Source: Bryoerythrophyllum caledonicum
Lineage: Eukaryota; Streptophyta; Bryopsida; Pottiales; Pottiaceae
Direction: 5' to 3'
Assembly: GCA_963971425.1 (NCBI GenBank)
Contig: OZ020516.1
Location: 18,340,593 to 18,404,592, forward strand
Length of the DNA: 64,000 nt
Below are positions 36,074 to 47,795 of this stretch, piece after piece. Within the stretch, counting starts at the first letter, position 1, and each line of letters opens with the position of its first letter. The translations under genes were made by a program, and so were the position numbers. The notes beneath the pieces were generated by a model that saw nothing but the letters and a program-made list of their open reading frames with translations, searched no databases and had not been told where the DNA came from.

Positions 36074-36868
36074 TTGTTGGTTTCTTCATCCATTATAAAG
36101 TCTTGAGCAAGTCTAGAACCATGATGCAAATGTGGGCTTCAATTAGTTGACAACCGGAACATAAAAATGAGTGTAGCCACTCACAGAAAGTTTTGCTAGA
36201 AAACAATCGACACCATTCAACTTTTGTTGACTGATGTCGGTGTTATGTTATATTCTCTAGAGCATGCGAGTGTTCAGCATTCCAATCGAATGCTTATTCT
36301 TTCTAGGGACAGTTGGTCAGTAGAGAAAATCTACCAACCAACCAATATAAATACCACTCGGTAACTTTTGATGTATACACTCAGCTCCCTCTACAACAGC
36401 CCTGTTTGTAGAGGAACCTGACCATTTGTAGAGAGAGTTGGCTGTTGTAACAGATGCTTTTGTAAAGGATATCCTGTGAGGATATTCCCACCTGCCTAAC
36501 TCCTTAACGTAAAATACCCACCTCCCACAAACAAATCCACCAAGTCACTCCACCACCGTCGCCTAACTTTTGTCCAAAAAGAGTTCACCATCTCCACTCT
36601 ACCTTCACCTCAACCCAAAATACCCATCCCTAACTCCAAGCATCTACTCTCAAAATGGGGCAGTAATTCTATTCCACTAACCTTTGTCCAAACTCCAAAC
36701 CTTAATGAAGAGAACAACACAAACAAACTAACAATCAAACAAACAAAGAAACACTACATTCACGCCAGTTCTATTCCACTAACCTGTATAGATAGATAGA
36801 TAGACAAACAACCAAACAAACACTACATTCAAGCTTGTTTCTAGTGAGGGCCATCTTTTTCTTTGGAG
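36074..36868. other. Promoter and leader of the S1/P1 nuclease
   Basis: Contains TATAAATA at 36346-36353. Just after it is an inverted-repeat stretch (36382-36450) starting CAGCTCCCTCTACAACA, whose ends also occur near 61.6 and 63.6 kb. Around 36665 and 36769 the word TTCTATTCCACTAACC is repeated 104 bp apart. Confidence 0.45.
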
Positions 36869-39592
36869 ATGGCGAAGCTGAGGATGTTGTTGCTTCTTGT
36901 GGCGATGGCGGTTTGTTCGACAAGCGAAGTACAAGCGTGGGGCGCCGACGGCCACCACGCGACCTGCCTGCTCGCCGAGGTGAACCTCTCATGAAAACCT
37001 ACTAGATTCTCTACGTCTTCTTGTGGTGATTGATCCTTTTTCTCACTCTCTGTACGTTGCTTGTAGCCTCTGTTGGAGCCCGGGACGTGGGAGGCGGTGC
37101 GCTCTTTGCTGCCGGCGTTTGCGAATGGGAGCTTGGCCAGTTTGTGCACATGGGCGGACGACGTCAAGTGGAGGTACCATTGGACGGCGCCGCTGCATTA
37201 CATCGACACCCCGGACTTCCTCTGCCGCTACAACTACGATCGTACGAGAGAGCATTCCCCCTTTCTCTCTCACAATCTGCAGGGAATTAGGTTTTCCTCT
37301 CCATGTCGGTTCTTGCTTTAGAGATTCAAGCGGTGTTGGACACCAAACCCTAGTCATATGTATATTGTTGCTGAGTTCTCAGTGTTGTTTGTGTATTGCT
37401 TAGGTTCTCCTCTCCGTGTGCTCACTAGTAGGTTCTTTTCTTTAGAGAATTAAGCGGTGTTGGATACCAGAAAAACAGCATCCAGGTAGAGCCCTAGTCC
37501 TCTGAATATTGTTGAATGCTTTGTGTTGAGTGATTTTGTTTGAATGGTGTGGTTATTTGCAGGTGATTGTGTTAATGAGCATGGGCAGAAGGGCTACTGT
37601 GCCTCTGGAGCCATCAACAACTTCACATCGCAGCTGACAAACTATCGTGTTCCTGAATTGGCTCTCCAAAAAGACTGTGAGTACTTCCGTTTCTTTTTTT
37701 GTCACATGACGAGGTCTTTATTTAGCATAGTCTGTGTTATTTGCGTCTAGTGTTGTTACTCTTCTTTGAGGTGTGTAACTGATGTTCCTGTTGGTTGGCA
37801 GATAACTTGACTGAGGCTCTTCTCTTCCTGGCGCATATTGTAGGCGACATTCACCAGGTATTTCAGATACATGTAGTGGAACTAATTAGAAGTTTAGTGT
37901 ACTAAACTTTCCTCACTCAGACTAGGTAGAAGAGCTAGGTTCTTCAGTTCAAGTCAATGGAAGAGCTTCGGATGTGTAAAGTCACTGTCTTTTTGAGAAG
38001 GAAGGAAGAGTTTGCATGATGAATATGCCTTTCTTTCTTATGAGCTGATTTCAGATGAATGCAAACTATTTAGAGGAACAAAGAGGAGTCTCTTGTTAGA
38101 AAAAACTCTAGTATTTGCTCTTCATGCTCATGTTAGTTTTCTTTTTCTTTTTCCGTTTGATTTATAAACTAACTCAATAGATTACATATTATTATTTTCA
38201 GGATACTTATGTTTTTTTATTTGTGTAGCCTTTGCATGTAGGGTTCACTTCAGATGCAGGTGGGAACACTATCATGGTGCATTGGTACCGACGCAAAGCA
38301 AATCTTCATCATGTATGTTTACTCTCAATTATCTGAGGGAGAATTTTTTTTTAAATGTCACTTGAGTTGTTAGCAACTGTGCCAAATGTGCTTTTTGTTT
38401 GACCTTTCATTTCAATGTTTATTGTCATAGCTCAATAATGCATATAAGGAACTTCTAATCTTATTTAGAGTGTTGTTGTTTTCTTTTGATGATTTTATTT
38501 TTTTCACTTGTGGCAGATATGGGACACTGAGATCATTGATAAGGCAAGGGACTTGTATTACAAGAAGAGTCTTCCCATCATGGTGAATGCCATTATGCAA
38601 AACATTACAGTAAGTGCACACTTGCAATGCTTTTTTTCTAAATAAGAAACCTACTATTTTTGGTATTGTCTTGGTGGTTAGCTTTTATTGGACACATTTC
38701 TATTGCAAAATGGTCATGTGAGACAAGCACTCTCCTCATTTTTGTAATATGTTGGTGCTACTATTCTCTCACATGTGGATTTCTGCAGAATGATTGGGTT
38801 AAAGAAGCACAAACGTGGAGCGAATGCCCAAATGGAGAAATTGCTTGCCCCGACATGTAAGCTACATTCATCAAAAAGTTTGCATACAAATATATATATG
38901 TTTAATTTGAGTCTTAACTTCTTTTTGTGTGCAGATATGCAAGTGAAGGTATAAGTTTAGCTTGCCAATATGCATACAGAAATGCCACCCCAGGAACAAC
39001 TCTTGGAGGTAATTCCCTTTCCGAGTAAACCTTTAACCTCTAAGTATCCATGAGGACAAAAATATCTTTTGCCATCTCTCATTGAGCAATGTAAAAGAAT
39101 ATGTCAGAAGTAGCAGAGTTTTAGTCAAGAAGTTGAGTTACAAGCTATCTTAGTCTCCTGCTTAATCTCAAATAAATCAGTAACCCTCAGAGGACCAAGT
39201 GTACCTGCGGTGTACAAAATTCCTCACTTTGATTATAATTATCTTTCAAAATTTCACAACTTTTTTTTAACCACATCATCTCATATAAGTATAGAAGAAG
39301 ATCCTTTAGGGGGTAAAAGCTTCTAAGATGTCAAATCCTACACCAATGGAAAGGAGAAAGTTTGCCTTGGATCATGAGCTAATTATAAACTTTGTATTTT
39401 TTCCTAAAGAGTTTGAGAATGTTAATTTTGTTTTTAGATCATGCACCTAAGGGTTAGTTTTTCTCACATTTTCTTGCAGATGAATATTTCCTCTCAAGGT
39501 TGCCCATTGTGGAATCAAGGCTGGCACAAGGAGGTGTGAGGTTGGCTGCAATTCTCAACCGCTTGTTTGGTTCCAATAGCACTTCCATGTAA
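36869..39592 (+). CDS. S1/P1-type zinc nuclease, secreted
   Basis: Single-strand-specific endonuclease of the plant ENDO/BFN family; cleaves RNA and ssDNA and acts in programmed death and nucleic-acid salvage. Nine exons: 36869-36979, 37067-37241, 37563-37676, 37802-37857, 38229-38312, 38517-38609, 38789-38856, 38935-39008 and 39480-39592, giving 295 residues (family ~290-300). A signal peptide (MAKLRMLLLLVAMAVCSTSEVQA) ends exactly before W24, the invariant mature N-terminal Trp (WGADGHH) whose backbone helps bind zinc. Other ligands are in place: H29, D68 in CTWADD, H81 in LHYIDTP, H145/D149 in HIVGDIHQ, H155 in PLHVG, H179 and D183 in LHHIWD. Disulphide cysteines and NFT/NIT/NAT glycosylation sites fit an extracellular or vacuolar enzyme. 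No damage seen. Confidence 0.93.
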
Positions 39593-41562
39593 CTTTTATA
39601 TAGAAAAATTTGATCACATTTTGTATTTTTTTTTTATGCATAGTTTTACTTGGATGCAAGTATCTAATTATTGTATGTACTATCCCAATTGAATGTAGAA
39701 CATGTCTACATTGATCTAGTGTGTGAGGTGTGGATTTATTGAATTCTGGCACTTCAACCATGCTATATCATTTGTATAAAAAGAGAATTGGTTTTTTTAA
39801 TATTCAATGTTTTGTTTAATTTTGAGTGCTGAATGAAATGTAATATGCCTAAACTACTTCTGAAGAACTCAAATCCATATTTCCTAAGTTATTTTGGAAC
39901 TCTAAACATTTTGATATGTTTAGATTGATGATTCCAAAATTTAAGAATGTCTTCTTTACTCTTCATAAAATGGAAATTTAAAAAACAACAATAATAATAA
40001 TGAAAAATTCTAAGGATAATCTTTAAATTTCTTCCAAGTTAGTCTCAGAACCATGGTAGTATCTAAGTACTAAAGTAAGCCCCCCTAAAGCCGACAAGTT
40101 AAGGAATGTGCATATATGGAGAGAGGAGGTAATTATACTATTATTTTTCAGTGATAGCCAATAGAATTACAATTTCGATCCAAGTGATTTCATATTTTTT
40201 CAATGAAAACTGAATTAGTTATGAATTTTCAAATTGTGCAGCCATGTTTAGTGGGTGGCCAACAGTAGATACCCCCCTTAACCAACAACCAAAGTAAGGG
40301 TCTTGACTAGTAGCAAACCTCCATATGGAGCTCAGTTGGTGGTAATGGAATGGAAGAGGGTTGGATATACTCCAATTTTATAAGTGTTGGCTATTGGTTT
40401 TTGTTGATTGTGGGGGGGGCTTACCTTAGTTGGTCATGTGATCTATCAACAAAATCTTTCATGAAGTATATTATAATGTAATAATATAATAGTTTCTTCT
40501 GATATCAGAGGTGTTGGTAATCTCAATGACGTGGCCAAATATCACATAGGTTTTGGCTTCACCAAATATATAGTGACATTTTGTTTTTTTACAAAAGCCA
40601 TCTAAACCAACTACTCCGACCTAGACTAAAATTTGATGTTTAGTGTCGAGGACACTAAATGCAAACTAGGATACAATTGCAAACTACGCATTTAGTGTAC
40701 GGACAATGTGGTACACCAAATGACAACAATAACATTATATGCGAACTATAGTAAAATTTGGAATTTACTTGTTGACAATTAGTATAATGATCTAATATTT
40801 AAGTGAAAATGGGGAAAAAGTGCTCAAATGATGTTGGTCGTGAAAAATCAGCAAACTTTCTGAAGGTCATGAGTCACTCAAATTTTGTCCAAATTGGACA
40901 TACGAGGTGTTATTTGACATCCATGAAAAAAATGTAGTACTTGTTTATTGTTTGTAGTTTTCTCACCGATATCAAAGCTTCATTGTTGTGTTTCAAAAGA
41001 AAACAAAAGAACCACATAGTAAATAATTAATGAACATGAAGTTTATAATTTTTTTTTTAAAGAGATTGGAAGTGCCATGAAATATGGCTATCCAAAAATC
41101 TCCACGTGGCATTTACACTGAATTGTGTAACCAGCACGAAAAAATCCAAAGCCGTCACACCTACAACCCCACGTCCACACCGTTCCTAGATAAGTCAAAG
41201 TTGCCTCCCGCGTAGATCCACCGACCCAAAATCCGCGCTAATCAACCCACTAACCCCAAATTCCTCACTAATCACGTGACTAAGCCGGTTAGGGCTGACG
41301 TCAGCTTACACACACACAAACAGAGGAGGATGGCGCGTTCTAGTTGAAGACCTGGTTGCTCTTTCAAGCTTTGTCCACTTGCAGGCACTTCGCGGGCGCT
41401 CCCGTAGCGTCGCCATCCCCCTCCTCTCTCTCTCTCTCTCGGCCAAGTCCACTCACCACACCTCCACAACAGGTTTTCACACAGAGAGAGAGAGGGGAGG
41501 AGGAGGAGGAGAAACAGCGAAGAAAGTCGAGGAGAGGCGGAGAAGCGAGGGTGGGAGGCAGG
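39593..41562. other. Intergenic region with MITE and C2H2 leader
   Basis: Holds copy B of the TA-flanked MITE (40070-40429) and a patch near 40635-40720 with several TTTAGTGT/ACACTAAA words related to the element at the window's right end. The last ~280 bp is GC-rich with a (CT)n tract near 41420-41440: promoter and leader of the small C2H2 gene. Confidence 0.5.
40070..40429. mobile_element. TA-flanked MITE, copy B
   Basis: About 360 bp, collinear with 7553-7895. The left end CTAAAGTAAGC and right end GCTTACCTTAG are inverted repeats with one mismatch. The left flank is TA and the right flank TT, so the target duplication has decayed on one side. Confidence 0.8.
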
Positions 41563-41874
41563 ATGACGGGGAAGGCGAAGCCGAAGAAGCATACGGCGAG
41601 GGAGATTGCGTCGAAGATCGACGCCGCCACCACGAACCGCGGCGGCGGGAAGGCGGGCGTGGTGGACCGCAAGGGCCTGGACAAGGGCGGCCACGCGAAG
41701 CTGGCGTGTCCCGTGTGCAAGGCGACGGCGCCCGACCTCAAGAGCATGCAGATCCACCACGAGGCCCGGCACCCGAAGCTGCCGTGGGAGGAGGACAAGC
41801 TCATCAACCTGCATGAGTCTACGACGTCCGAGGAGAAGCCGAAGCCCGGCGTCCGCGGGAGCTTGAAGAAGTAG
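41563..41874 (+). CDS. Small conserved plant C2H2 protein
   Basis: 103 residues, single exon. It begins MTGKAKPKKHTAREIASKID and ends KPGVRGSLKK, both ends conserved in a plant family of about 100-residue proteins of unknown function that I recognise by pattern but cannot assign to a locus. The middle, AATTNRGGGKAG, is glycine-rich. A single zinc site reads C-P-V-C then 12 residues then HH-x3-H (CPVCKATAPDLKSMQIHHEARH). This is the SERF/ZNF706-like arrangement, with a basic N-terminus and a C2H2 finger. The role is unknown; a nucleic-acid or chaperone-like function would be guesswork. The upstream frame is open to 41344 but has no conserved residues, and the ATG at 41563 matches the family start. 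Confidence 0.85.
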   Translation: MTGKAKPKKHTAREIASKIDAATTNRGGGKAGVVDRKGLDKGGHAKLACPVCKATAPDLKSMQIHHEARHPKLPWEEDKLINLHESTTSEEKPKPGVRGSLKK

Positions 41875-41879
41875 GAGCG

Positions 41880-43318
41880 TGTGTGTAGTGAGAGAGTGTG
41901 TGAAAGGGGGGAAGAGAGCGTCAGGAAGAAGCCTGGCAACACTCTTTCCGTACGTCCCTAAATTGAAAGCAGCAGCAGGAGGAAGCTAGGGTTTGGTTTT
42001 TGAGGTGCTTGGCCGCCTCGCGTAAGAGCACTTTGGACTTGAAGATGTTTTGATGGATGAGAATGAGCCTCTGATTGTCCATGTGTGCGAGTGGAAGGTG
42101 CTGTGATTTGTGAATTACAGGAGGTTTTGGTTTTTGACCTGGTGATGATTAGAGAGTAGGAGCATTCGGCGTGTTGCTCCCAGGACCCTTGCAAGCGTAA
42201 TCACTTGCGCAGTATGTGGTGATGGGAGCCGGTTTGCTGGTTTTACTTTTTACACGTTCCTTCCCTTATATCTTAATGAAAGACCACCGGATCATGGATG
42301 GACCGTGGGGAAGAGGACTCTACCTGGATTCTTATCCGTCTTGTGTTGTGTTCCTCGTATGGTCGGTATGTGCTTTCCGATGTGATGTTGTCTGTTTGCA
42401 TGATGGTTAATGATGTGAGGACAGACTTTTGGACTGTGTGCGTGTGTATAGAAAGACAGGAGGGAGCACTCTCTCTTGCTGAACGAGGGAGTCCTCAAAT
42501 TTGTGGTAAGTCGGTTCTTGATTTTCGCTAACGCAGCTCGCAGGATGTCATTTTTTGCCTCGTTTTTATCACAGAATATCCTAGTCCGCAGGATTCGTCT
42601 CCTGACAATTAGGTTTGTGATTATTCATTTCGAATTGTTGCACAATTCTTCGTCCACAATCAGCGGTTCGCAATATTATTATCCTGATGAATTGTGCGCA
42701 TCCACCAGCTCAGGATAAGCACGAGGCAGTGACGTATATCTTCATCTGACATGTTTCCCTTTTGATCTTATCAGAGGTGGTGAGAGGAACCGCTTGTATT
42801 TGACGAGGGAGTCCTCAGATTTGTGGTTCTTTCACACATTTCTGCATCTGAGAGTCAAGTGGTAAGTCGGTTCTTATTTTTGGGCTGAAGCAACTTGCAG
42901 TATGTTTCAGAGTTTCGAGGACATTACCGCATTCTGTTATTGCTTCCAACTTCTAGTATCTATGTCAGAGACCGCAAGATTCTTCATTTTGATTTATGAA
43001 TCTTCGTTGTATGGGAAACCTTTTTACGATATAGCAACGAACCCGAAATCATGTGGTATCTCGCAACTTGTGTCACTTCAAGTTCTCAGAATTGCATTGT
43101 CAGAATTGATTATTGGTTCGAAGCTCATTAACAGGATAAGGATGAGGCAACGTTTATCTTCGTCTGACATGTCCTTGTGATCTTATCCGATGCCAAGCGA
43201 GGAACCCTTAGTTTTATCTTCGTTATGATCTTTTCAGATGTGAGCTGCTTGGGGAGTGGAACTCTCAGAATGAGGCAACGTGGAGCAGGTGATCTTACTG
43301 GGTGTGGAGACTGCAACC
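41880..43318. other. 3' region of C2H2 gene with tandem duplication
   Basis: The first ~450 bp is probably 3' UTR. Then two diverged tandem copies follow, about 42475-42790 and 42795-43235. Shared landmarks in order are ACGAGGGAGTCCTCA, GGTAAGTCGGTTCTT, CATCTGACATGT and TGATCTTATC. No product is recognisable in either copy. Confidence 0.5.
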
Positions 43319-44624
43319 CTATGCACGGCGCTTGAACTCGAACCAAACCTCGAAGTGATTGAACAACAAGCTGTCGTGCGTCTGCCTCCTGACAAGCTGC
43401 AGCCCCGCCTTCCTGAGCCGCGCCTCGCACTCCGTCCGCCCCAACCGCGTGCAGAACTTGACGTTATGCGAGACAAACAGCCTCCCATGGGAATCCGCCA
43501 ACCGCCCCGCAAGGACAGACATGGTCCTCCAGACAACCTCATCTGGCATGTGCAGGAACACAGCACTCGCATAAACCAGGTCGAATGAAGGCCCAAGAGG
43601 AATGTTATCTCGGAGGAGTAAGTGGGGTCGTTTGGGGAGGAGGCCGTTGGCAGGCAGCTCGTAGAGAAGGGCGGCGGTGAGCGAGAGGGCGTCGCGCTCC
43701 AGGCAGACGAAGTGGGAGGGGTCGAGGAACCGGATGAAGTGCGAGGCGACGCGCAGGGTGCCGCAGCCGATCTCCAGGACGCGGTGGTGGGGAAGCAGGG
43801 ACGTGGAGGTCGCCAGGAACTCGAACACGTCGCGCCCCCCGGCCCAGGGCTCCCCGTAGTAGCTGTGGTGCTGCTCCACCAGCAGCTCCGGAGGGCACTC
43901 CAATGCAGCTCGGCTCCCGTTCTCGTAGTGGGAGATCCCATGGAACCTGCAAACCATCGTCAGCGCAACCCCTGTCAGGTGAACTCACCGTGGAACCTGC
44001 AAATCGTCAGCTCAAACTCCAAGACGCTCTGATACCCCAAAACCCCGACAGGTCAACTCATAACGTGATGCGACACCAGCTGCAAGAGAGATGTCAGCTC
44101 AAGAGCCAAACAGTTTGTGATGCGAAACGCAGCGATCGGCTCAAACATTGACAGGTTCATTGATGGGTAATGCCATGGGTCCTGTAGACTGTTACAGAGC
44201 GCCATCAGCTCAAAGCCGAGTAGGTTAACCGACAACGTGATCAGCGACATCCCACGGAACCTGCAGACGCAGAGGCCCACCAGCTCAAACCCACGGAACC
44301 TGCAAGTAATGAGAGCAAACCTCAACAGTGTACGCACCTGCGGAGGTCGAGGAGCTGCTGGTGGCGAGTGCGAGGGTTGATGCCCTTGCGAGGCGCCTCC
44401 CACGGGCCTGATCCTCCATGAGACTCCCTCAACACCTGCACTTGTTGGAGCACCCAGTCGATGTCACTTTTCTGCGCCATGATCTCCGCTTTCGGTTGCT
44501 CGCAGCGGCAGGCGCAGCGTGGCCAGAGCGGAAATGAGGTTGGGTTTGAGAGGAGCAGGAGCAGGAGGAGCGGACAGAGCAGACCTGTGAGGAGCACCTT
44601 GGAGTACGTAGCGCAGGAAATCAT
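43319..44624 (-). CDS. Membrane-anchored class I methyltransferase
   Basis: Two exons on the minus strand, 44624-44338 and 43946-43319, joined across a phase-2 intron to 304 residues. The N-terminus has a single hydrophobic anchor (VLLTGLLCPLLLLLLLSNP), implying a type II membrane or secretory-pathway protein. A spacer follows, then a Rossmann SAM-binding domain: RVLEIGCGTLRVASHF (motif I, G156/G158), FVCLERDALSL (acidic end of beta-2, motif II), and FDLVYASAVFLHMPDEVVWR (motif IV and post-IV region). The C-terminal FNHFEVWFEFKRR may close the sheet. The substrate is not apparent; similar plant proteins are annotated only as SAM methyltransferases. An earlier in-frame ATG exists upstream, but the chosen one puts the anchor at the N-terminus. 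Confidence 0.8.
43947..44337 (-). repeat. Intron with repeated acceptor-like sequence
   Basis: Intron of the methyltransferase gene. On the coding strand the acceptor junction reads TTGCAG/GTTCCATGGGAT. Close copies of GCAGGTTCC[A/G][C/T]GG appear at about 43990-44000, 44250-44262 and 44290-44302, all inside the intron, together with repeated GAGCTGA words. Each copy contains an AG/GT that could act as an alternative 3' splice site. Confidence 0.7.
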
Positions 44625-45443
44625 GGCTGTGAGTGTGGAGCATGGTTTGGACGCTGTGATTGAAGTGCAGGTGACGTCGTGGGTGCCCAACATTGCGGTG
44701 GGAAGAATGAGTAATGTGTGTAGCAACTTCGGATTTACCTTGATTTCATAGCCCTCCTCCTCTGCAGGAATATTATGGAGCATAATGACTTCATGAAATC
44801 TTACGGTGCGTTTACACCTTCGCCGATGACCCCTCATTTTGTAGAATAGTCTTCTTATGCGGGCCTCACGAAATCGAGGACTAGCTATGACCAATCGCAA
44901 TCGTCGATCTCTTGCACCAATTGTGGGCTGTTGATCTGGGTGCTGAGGTCCTGTCCCTTGGCCGGTGGGCCCAATAGCCACCTGTGCCCGTAGGGCGCTT
45001 AGGGTTGATGAATCAATTGTCTAATGGTCTTCTATCCTGATATGGGTTCACTTATTTCCTTTGGATATATTGTATATACCCTGGTGTTCGAATTCAAGGG
45101 CGAGGTTTATCTCAAATGAGATTGACAGCCGATGATTGGCCATTGCTAGTCCTTGATTTTGAGGCTGGTTGGTGACGAGGCCCCACGACCAAAACCTCAA
45201 GGCCCCACGACCAAAAGCCTGAGCTGAAACGTGTAGGAAAAAAAATTACAAAACAATAGTTTGGAAATATATTTTTCAATCATTACAACTATTGTGGAGT
45301 TGAACACCAATGCCAGCACATTTTGTGCTGAGGCTAAAATTTCTATCAACCCAGAATGGACTACGTGTCTATTTGGGGGACAGATTTTTTAGTGCAATTA
45401 TCTTCCAACCTATTCAGGCAAAATTCAAAAAAAATTTTACCAC

Positions 45444-45668
45444 ATTGTCTCAGAAGAAGATTCGACAGTTACATTCTCACAAATTTCATCCTGGTAGTTT
45501 TTAATCAATGGAGAAGAGATTTCTCTATGTTGCTTGGGTCATTTAGGGATTACAACATTGTCTCAGAAGAAGATTCGACAGTTACATTCTCACAAATTTC
45601 ATCCTGGTAGTTTTTAATCAATGGAGAAGAGATTTCTCTATGTTGCTTGGGTCATTTAGGGATTACAC
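45444..45668 (+). repeat. Perfect tandem duplication, 113-bp unit
   Basis: Copy 1 begins ATTGTCTCAGAAGAAG at 45444 and copy 2 repeats it from 45557 with no difference that I can see through the end of the unit. Such identity means a recent event or an assembly duplication. Confidence 0.9.
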
Positions 45669-46311
45669 TAAAGATGGCATTTAGTGTAGTGGACACTAAA
45701 TACGAACCCGTACACTAACTACTCAACTTGACAATTAGTGTAGTGACAAAACTATACACTAAATGTCAACTACTACACTAAATGTCAATTCTTGTAAATA
45801 GTGGAACTTAGGTTTTTTACATGTGGACATTTAGTGTATGAAACTTAGAAAATGATTATGTGCACATTTTGAGCATCAAAGTAAAGAAGGTTATGAGTGC
45901 ATTGAAAAAGAAAACAAATTTGCAAAAGAAAAATTGGAACAAATATAACGAGGATATGGAACAAAAAAGAAATCCCAAAAGTAGAAAAAAATAGAATGTG
46001 CATATGGAAGAAAATGAATTTGCAAATATATGATTGGAAAATTAAGAAATTAGAATTCAATGGAAAGTGAGAGAAGAAAGATATATTGGAAAATTAAAAA
46101 AAACATAGATATAAAATAAATATAAACTAAATAAATATTAAATAAACAAGCATAAATATTTATTAAGTAGAATATTGGATACTAAAATAATAAATAATAA
46201 ATAATGAAATTGGTAAAAACCAAACATTTTATAATCATGGATCATGATAAATGAATATATATCAAAATTAAATATTCACAAAACTTACAAATATATAAAA
46301 GTATTATATTA

Positions 46312-47035
46312 TACTAGAGTGTTACCCGTGTCCTCCGGACACAACATTTTTTGTGTTGAGTCCCCACCTTCCCGTCCCCTAGCCCTTTACCTCCAATCCA
46401 TCGTCCCCCCGTCCTTGTCCTCTTGTCCCCCGTCCCCCGTCCTTGTCCCCTTTACCCCGTCCCCCGTCCTTGTCCCCTTTACCCCGTCCCTATCCCCGCC
46501 CTGTCCTTTTATCCAAAACCCTAACTTTTAACTTTTCATTTTATCCAAAACCCTAACATTTAGCTTTTCATTTTATCCAAAATCCTAACTTTTAGCTTTT
46601 ACTTTCGCGTCACTTTTCATCCAAGCTTGACGTGTTGTACATCCAACGCGTTCATCCAAAAGGATCGTCCTTCATCCTAAATTCTTATAGATATAGACTA
46701 GTGGGGTACCTGTGTCCTCCGGACACAACATTTTTTTGTGTTGAGTCCACACCTTCCCATCCCCTAGCCCTTTCCCTCCAATCCATCATCCCTTCTGTCC
46801 TTGTCTCTTTGTCCCCTGTCCTCCATCCCCATCCGCGCCCCGTCCTTTTATCCAAAACCCTAACTTTTAGCTTTTCATTTGATCCAAAACCCTAACTTTT
46901 AGCTTTTCTTTAGTTTTTAGATTTTAGCTTTAAACTTTTGCATAACTTTTTCATCCAATCTCGACGTGTTTTACATCTGACACGTTCATCCATTTGACGT
47001 GTTCTTCATCCTACATTCTTTTATAGGTATAGATT
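46312..47035 (+). repeat. Two tandem ~350-384-bp interspersed repeats
   Basis: Each copy starts with a short CTAG-containing word, then a hairpin GTGTCC-TCC-GGACAC (46328-46342 and 46712-46726, 384 bp apart), a TTGTGTTGAGTCC box, a C-rich (GTCCCC)n zone, repeated CCAAAACCCTAAC words, and an end near TTATAG-TATAGA. The A-rich TATAGATATAGA end and TACTAG-type start resemble Helitron or SINE-like edges. Neither class is proven. Confidence 0.65.
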
Positions 47036-47795
47036 TTTAAAATATAAAAATATTCATTAAAATCATGACATACAGTCTATATTCATAAAATATTCACAAA
47101 TATTCATTAAATATCAATTGCGAATTAATTAAATATCAACTAAATACTAAGTAAATATTTGTTAAATATATATTAAGTACTAGCTGAATATCATTTAAAA
47201 ATTAATTACATATTAAGTGAATGTGAATCAAACATTAAATAAATATTCATCAAATATTCATTAAATATTCAGTACATATTCATAAATAGTCATAAACATT
47301 CATTAAATATTTGTTAAATATTCATTGTATACTCATTGAACATTCATAAATTATCATTTACATACTTAAATATTATTTACATAATAAATGAAAGTATTAA
47401 ATAAGCATACATTTCATTTTATTTAAATATCAAATATTCATTATTTATATAAAATGAACATGTATTTAATATTATTTTTATAATATTTTAATATTATTAT
47501 TAATTAAATATTCATTGATAATATTCATTGTAATCTTAAATATTCATTAAATATTCATACCAAAATATTTTAATATTTAGGATTTTAATGTTGATTAGAT
47601 ATTTAGTAAACATTCATCAAATACAAATATATAAACTAGACATTTATGAAATAGAGATAATTTTTTTAATATACATCAAATAGTGTACTGTTCAGTACTT
47701 TCCAAACAAATTTTATTGTAGAAAGAATCCAACAATATTTAAGTAGTTTTAAACCACCCATATATATAATAATTTCCATTTAAAATATCACTTAA

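Noticed and set aside
43234..43941. 235-codon second frame over the methyltransferase exon
   Set aside because: Same strand, shifted frame, Ser/Thr/Pro-rich shadow of a GC-rich exon; the overlapping frame has clear SAM motifs.
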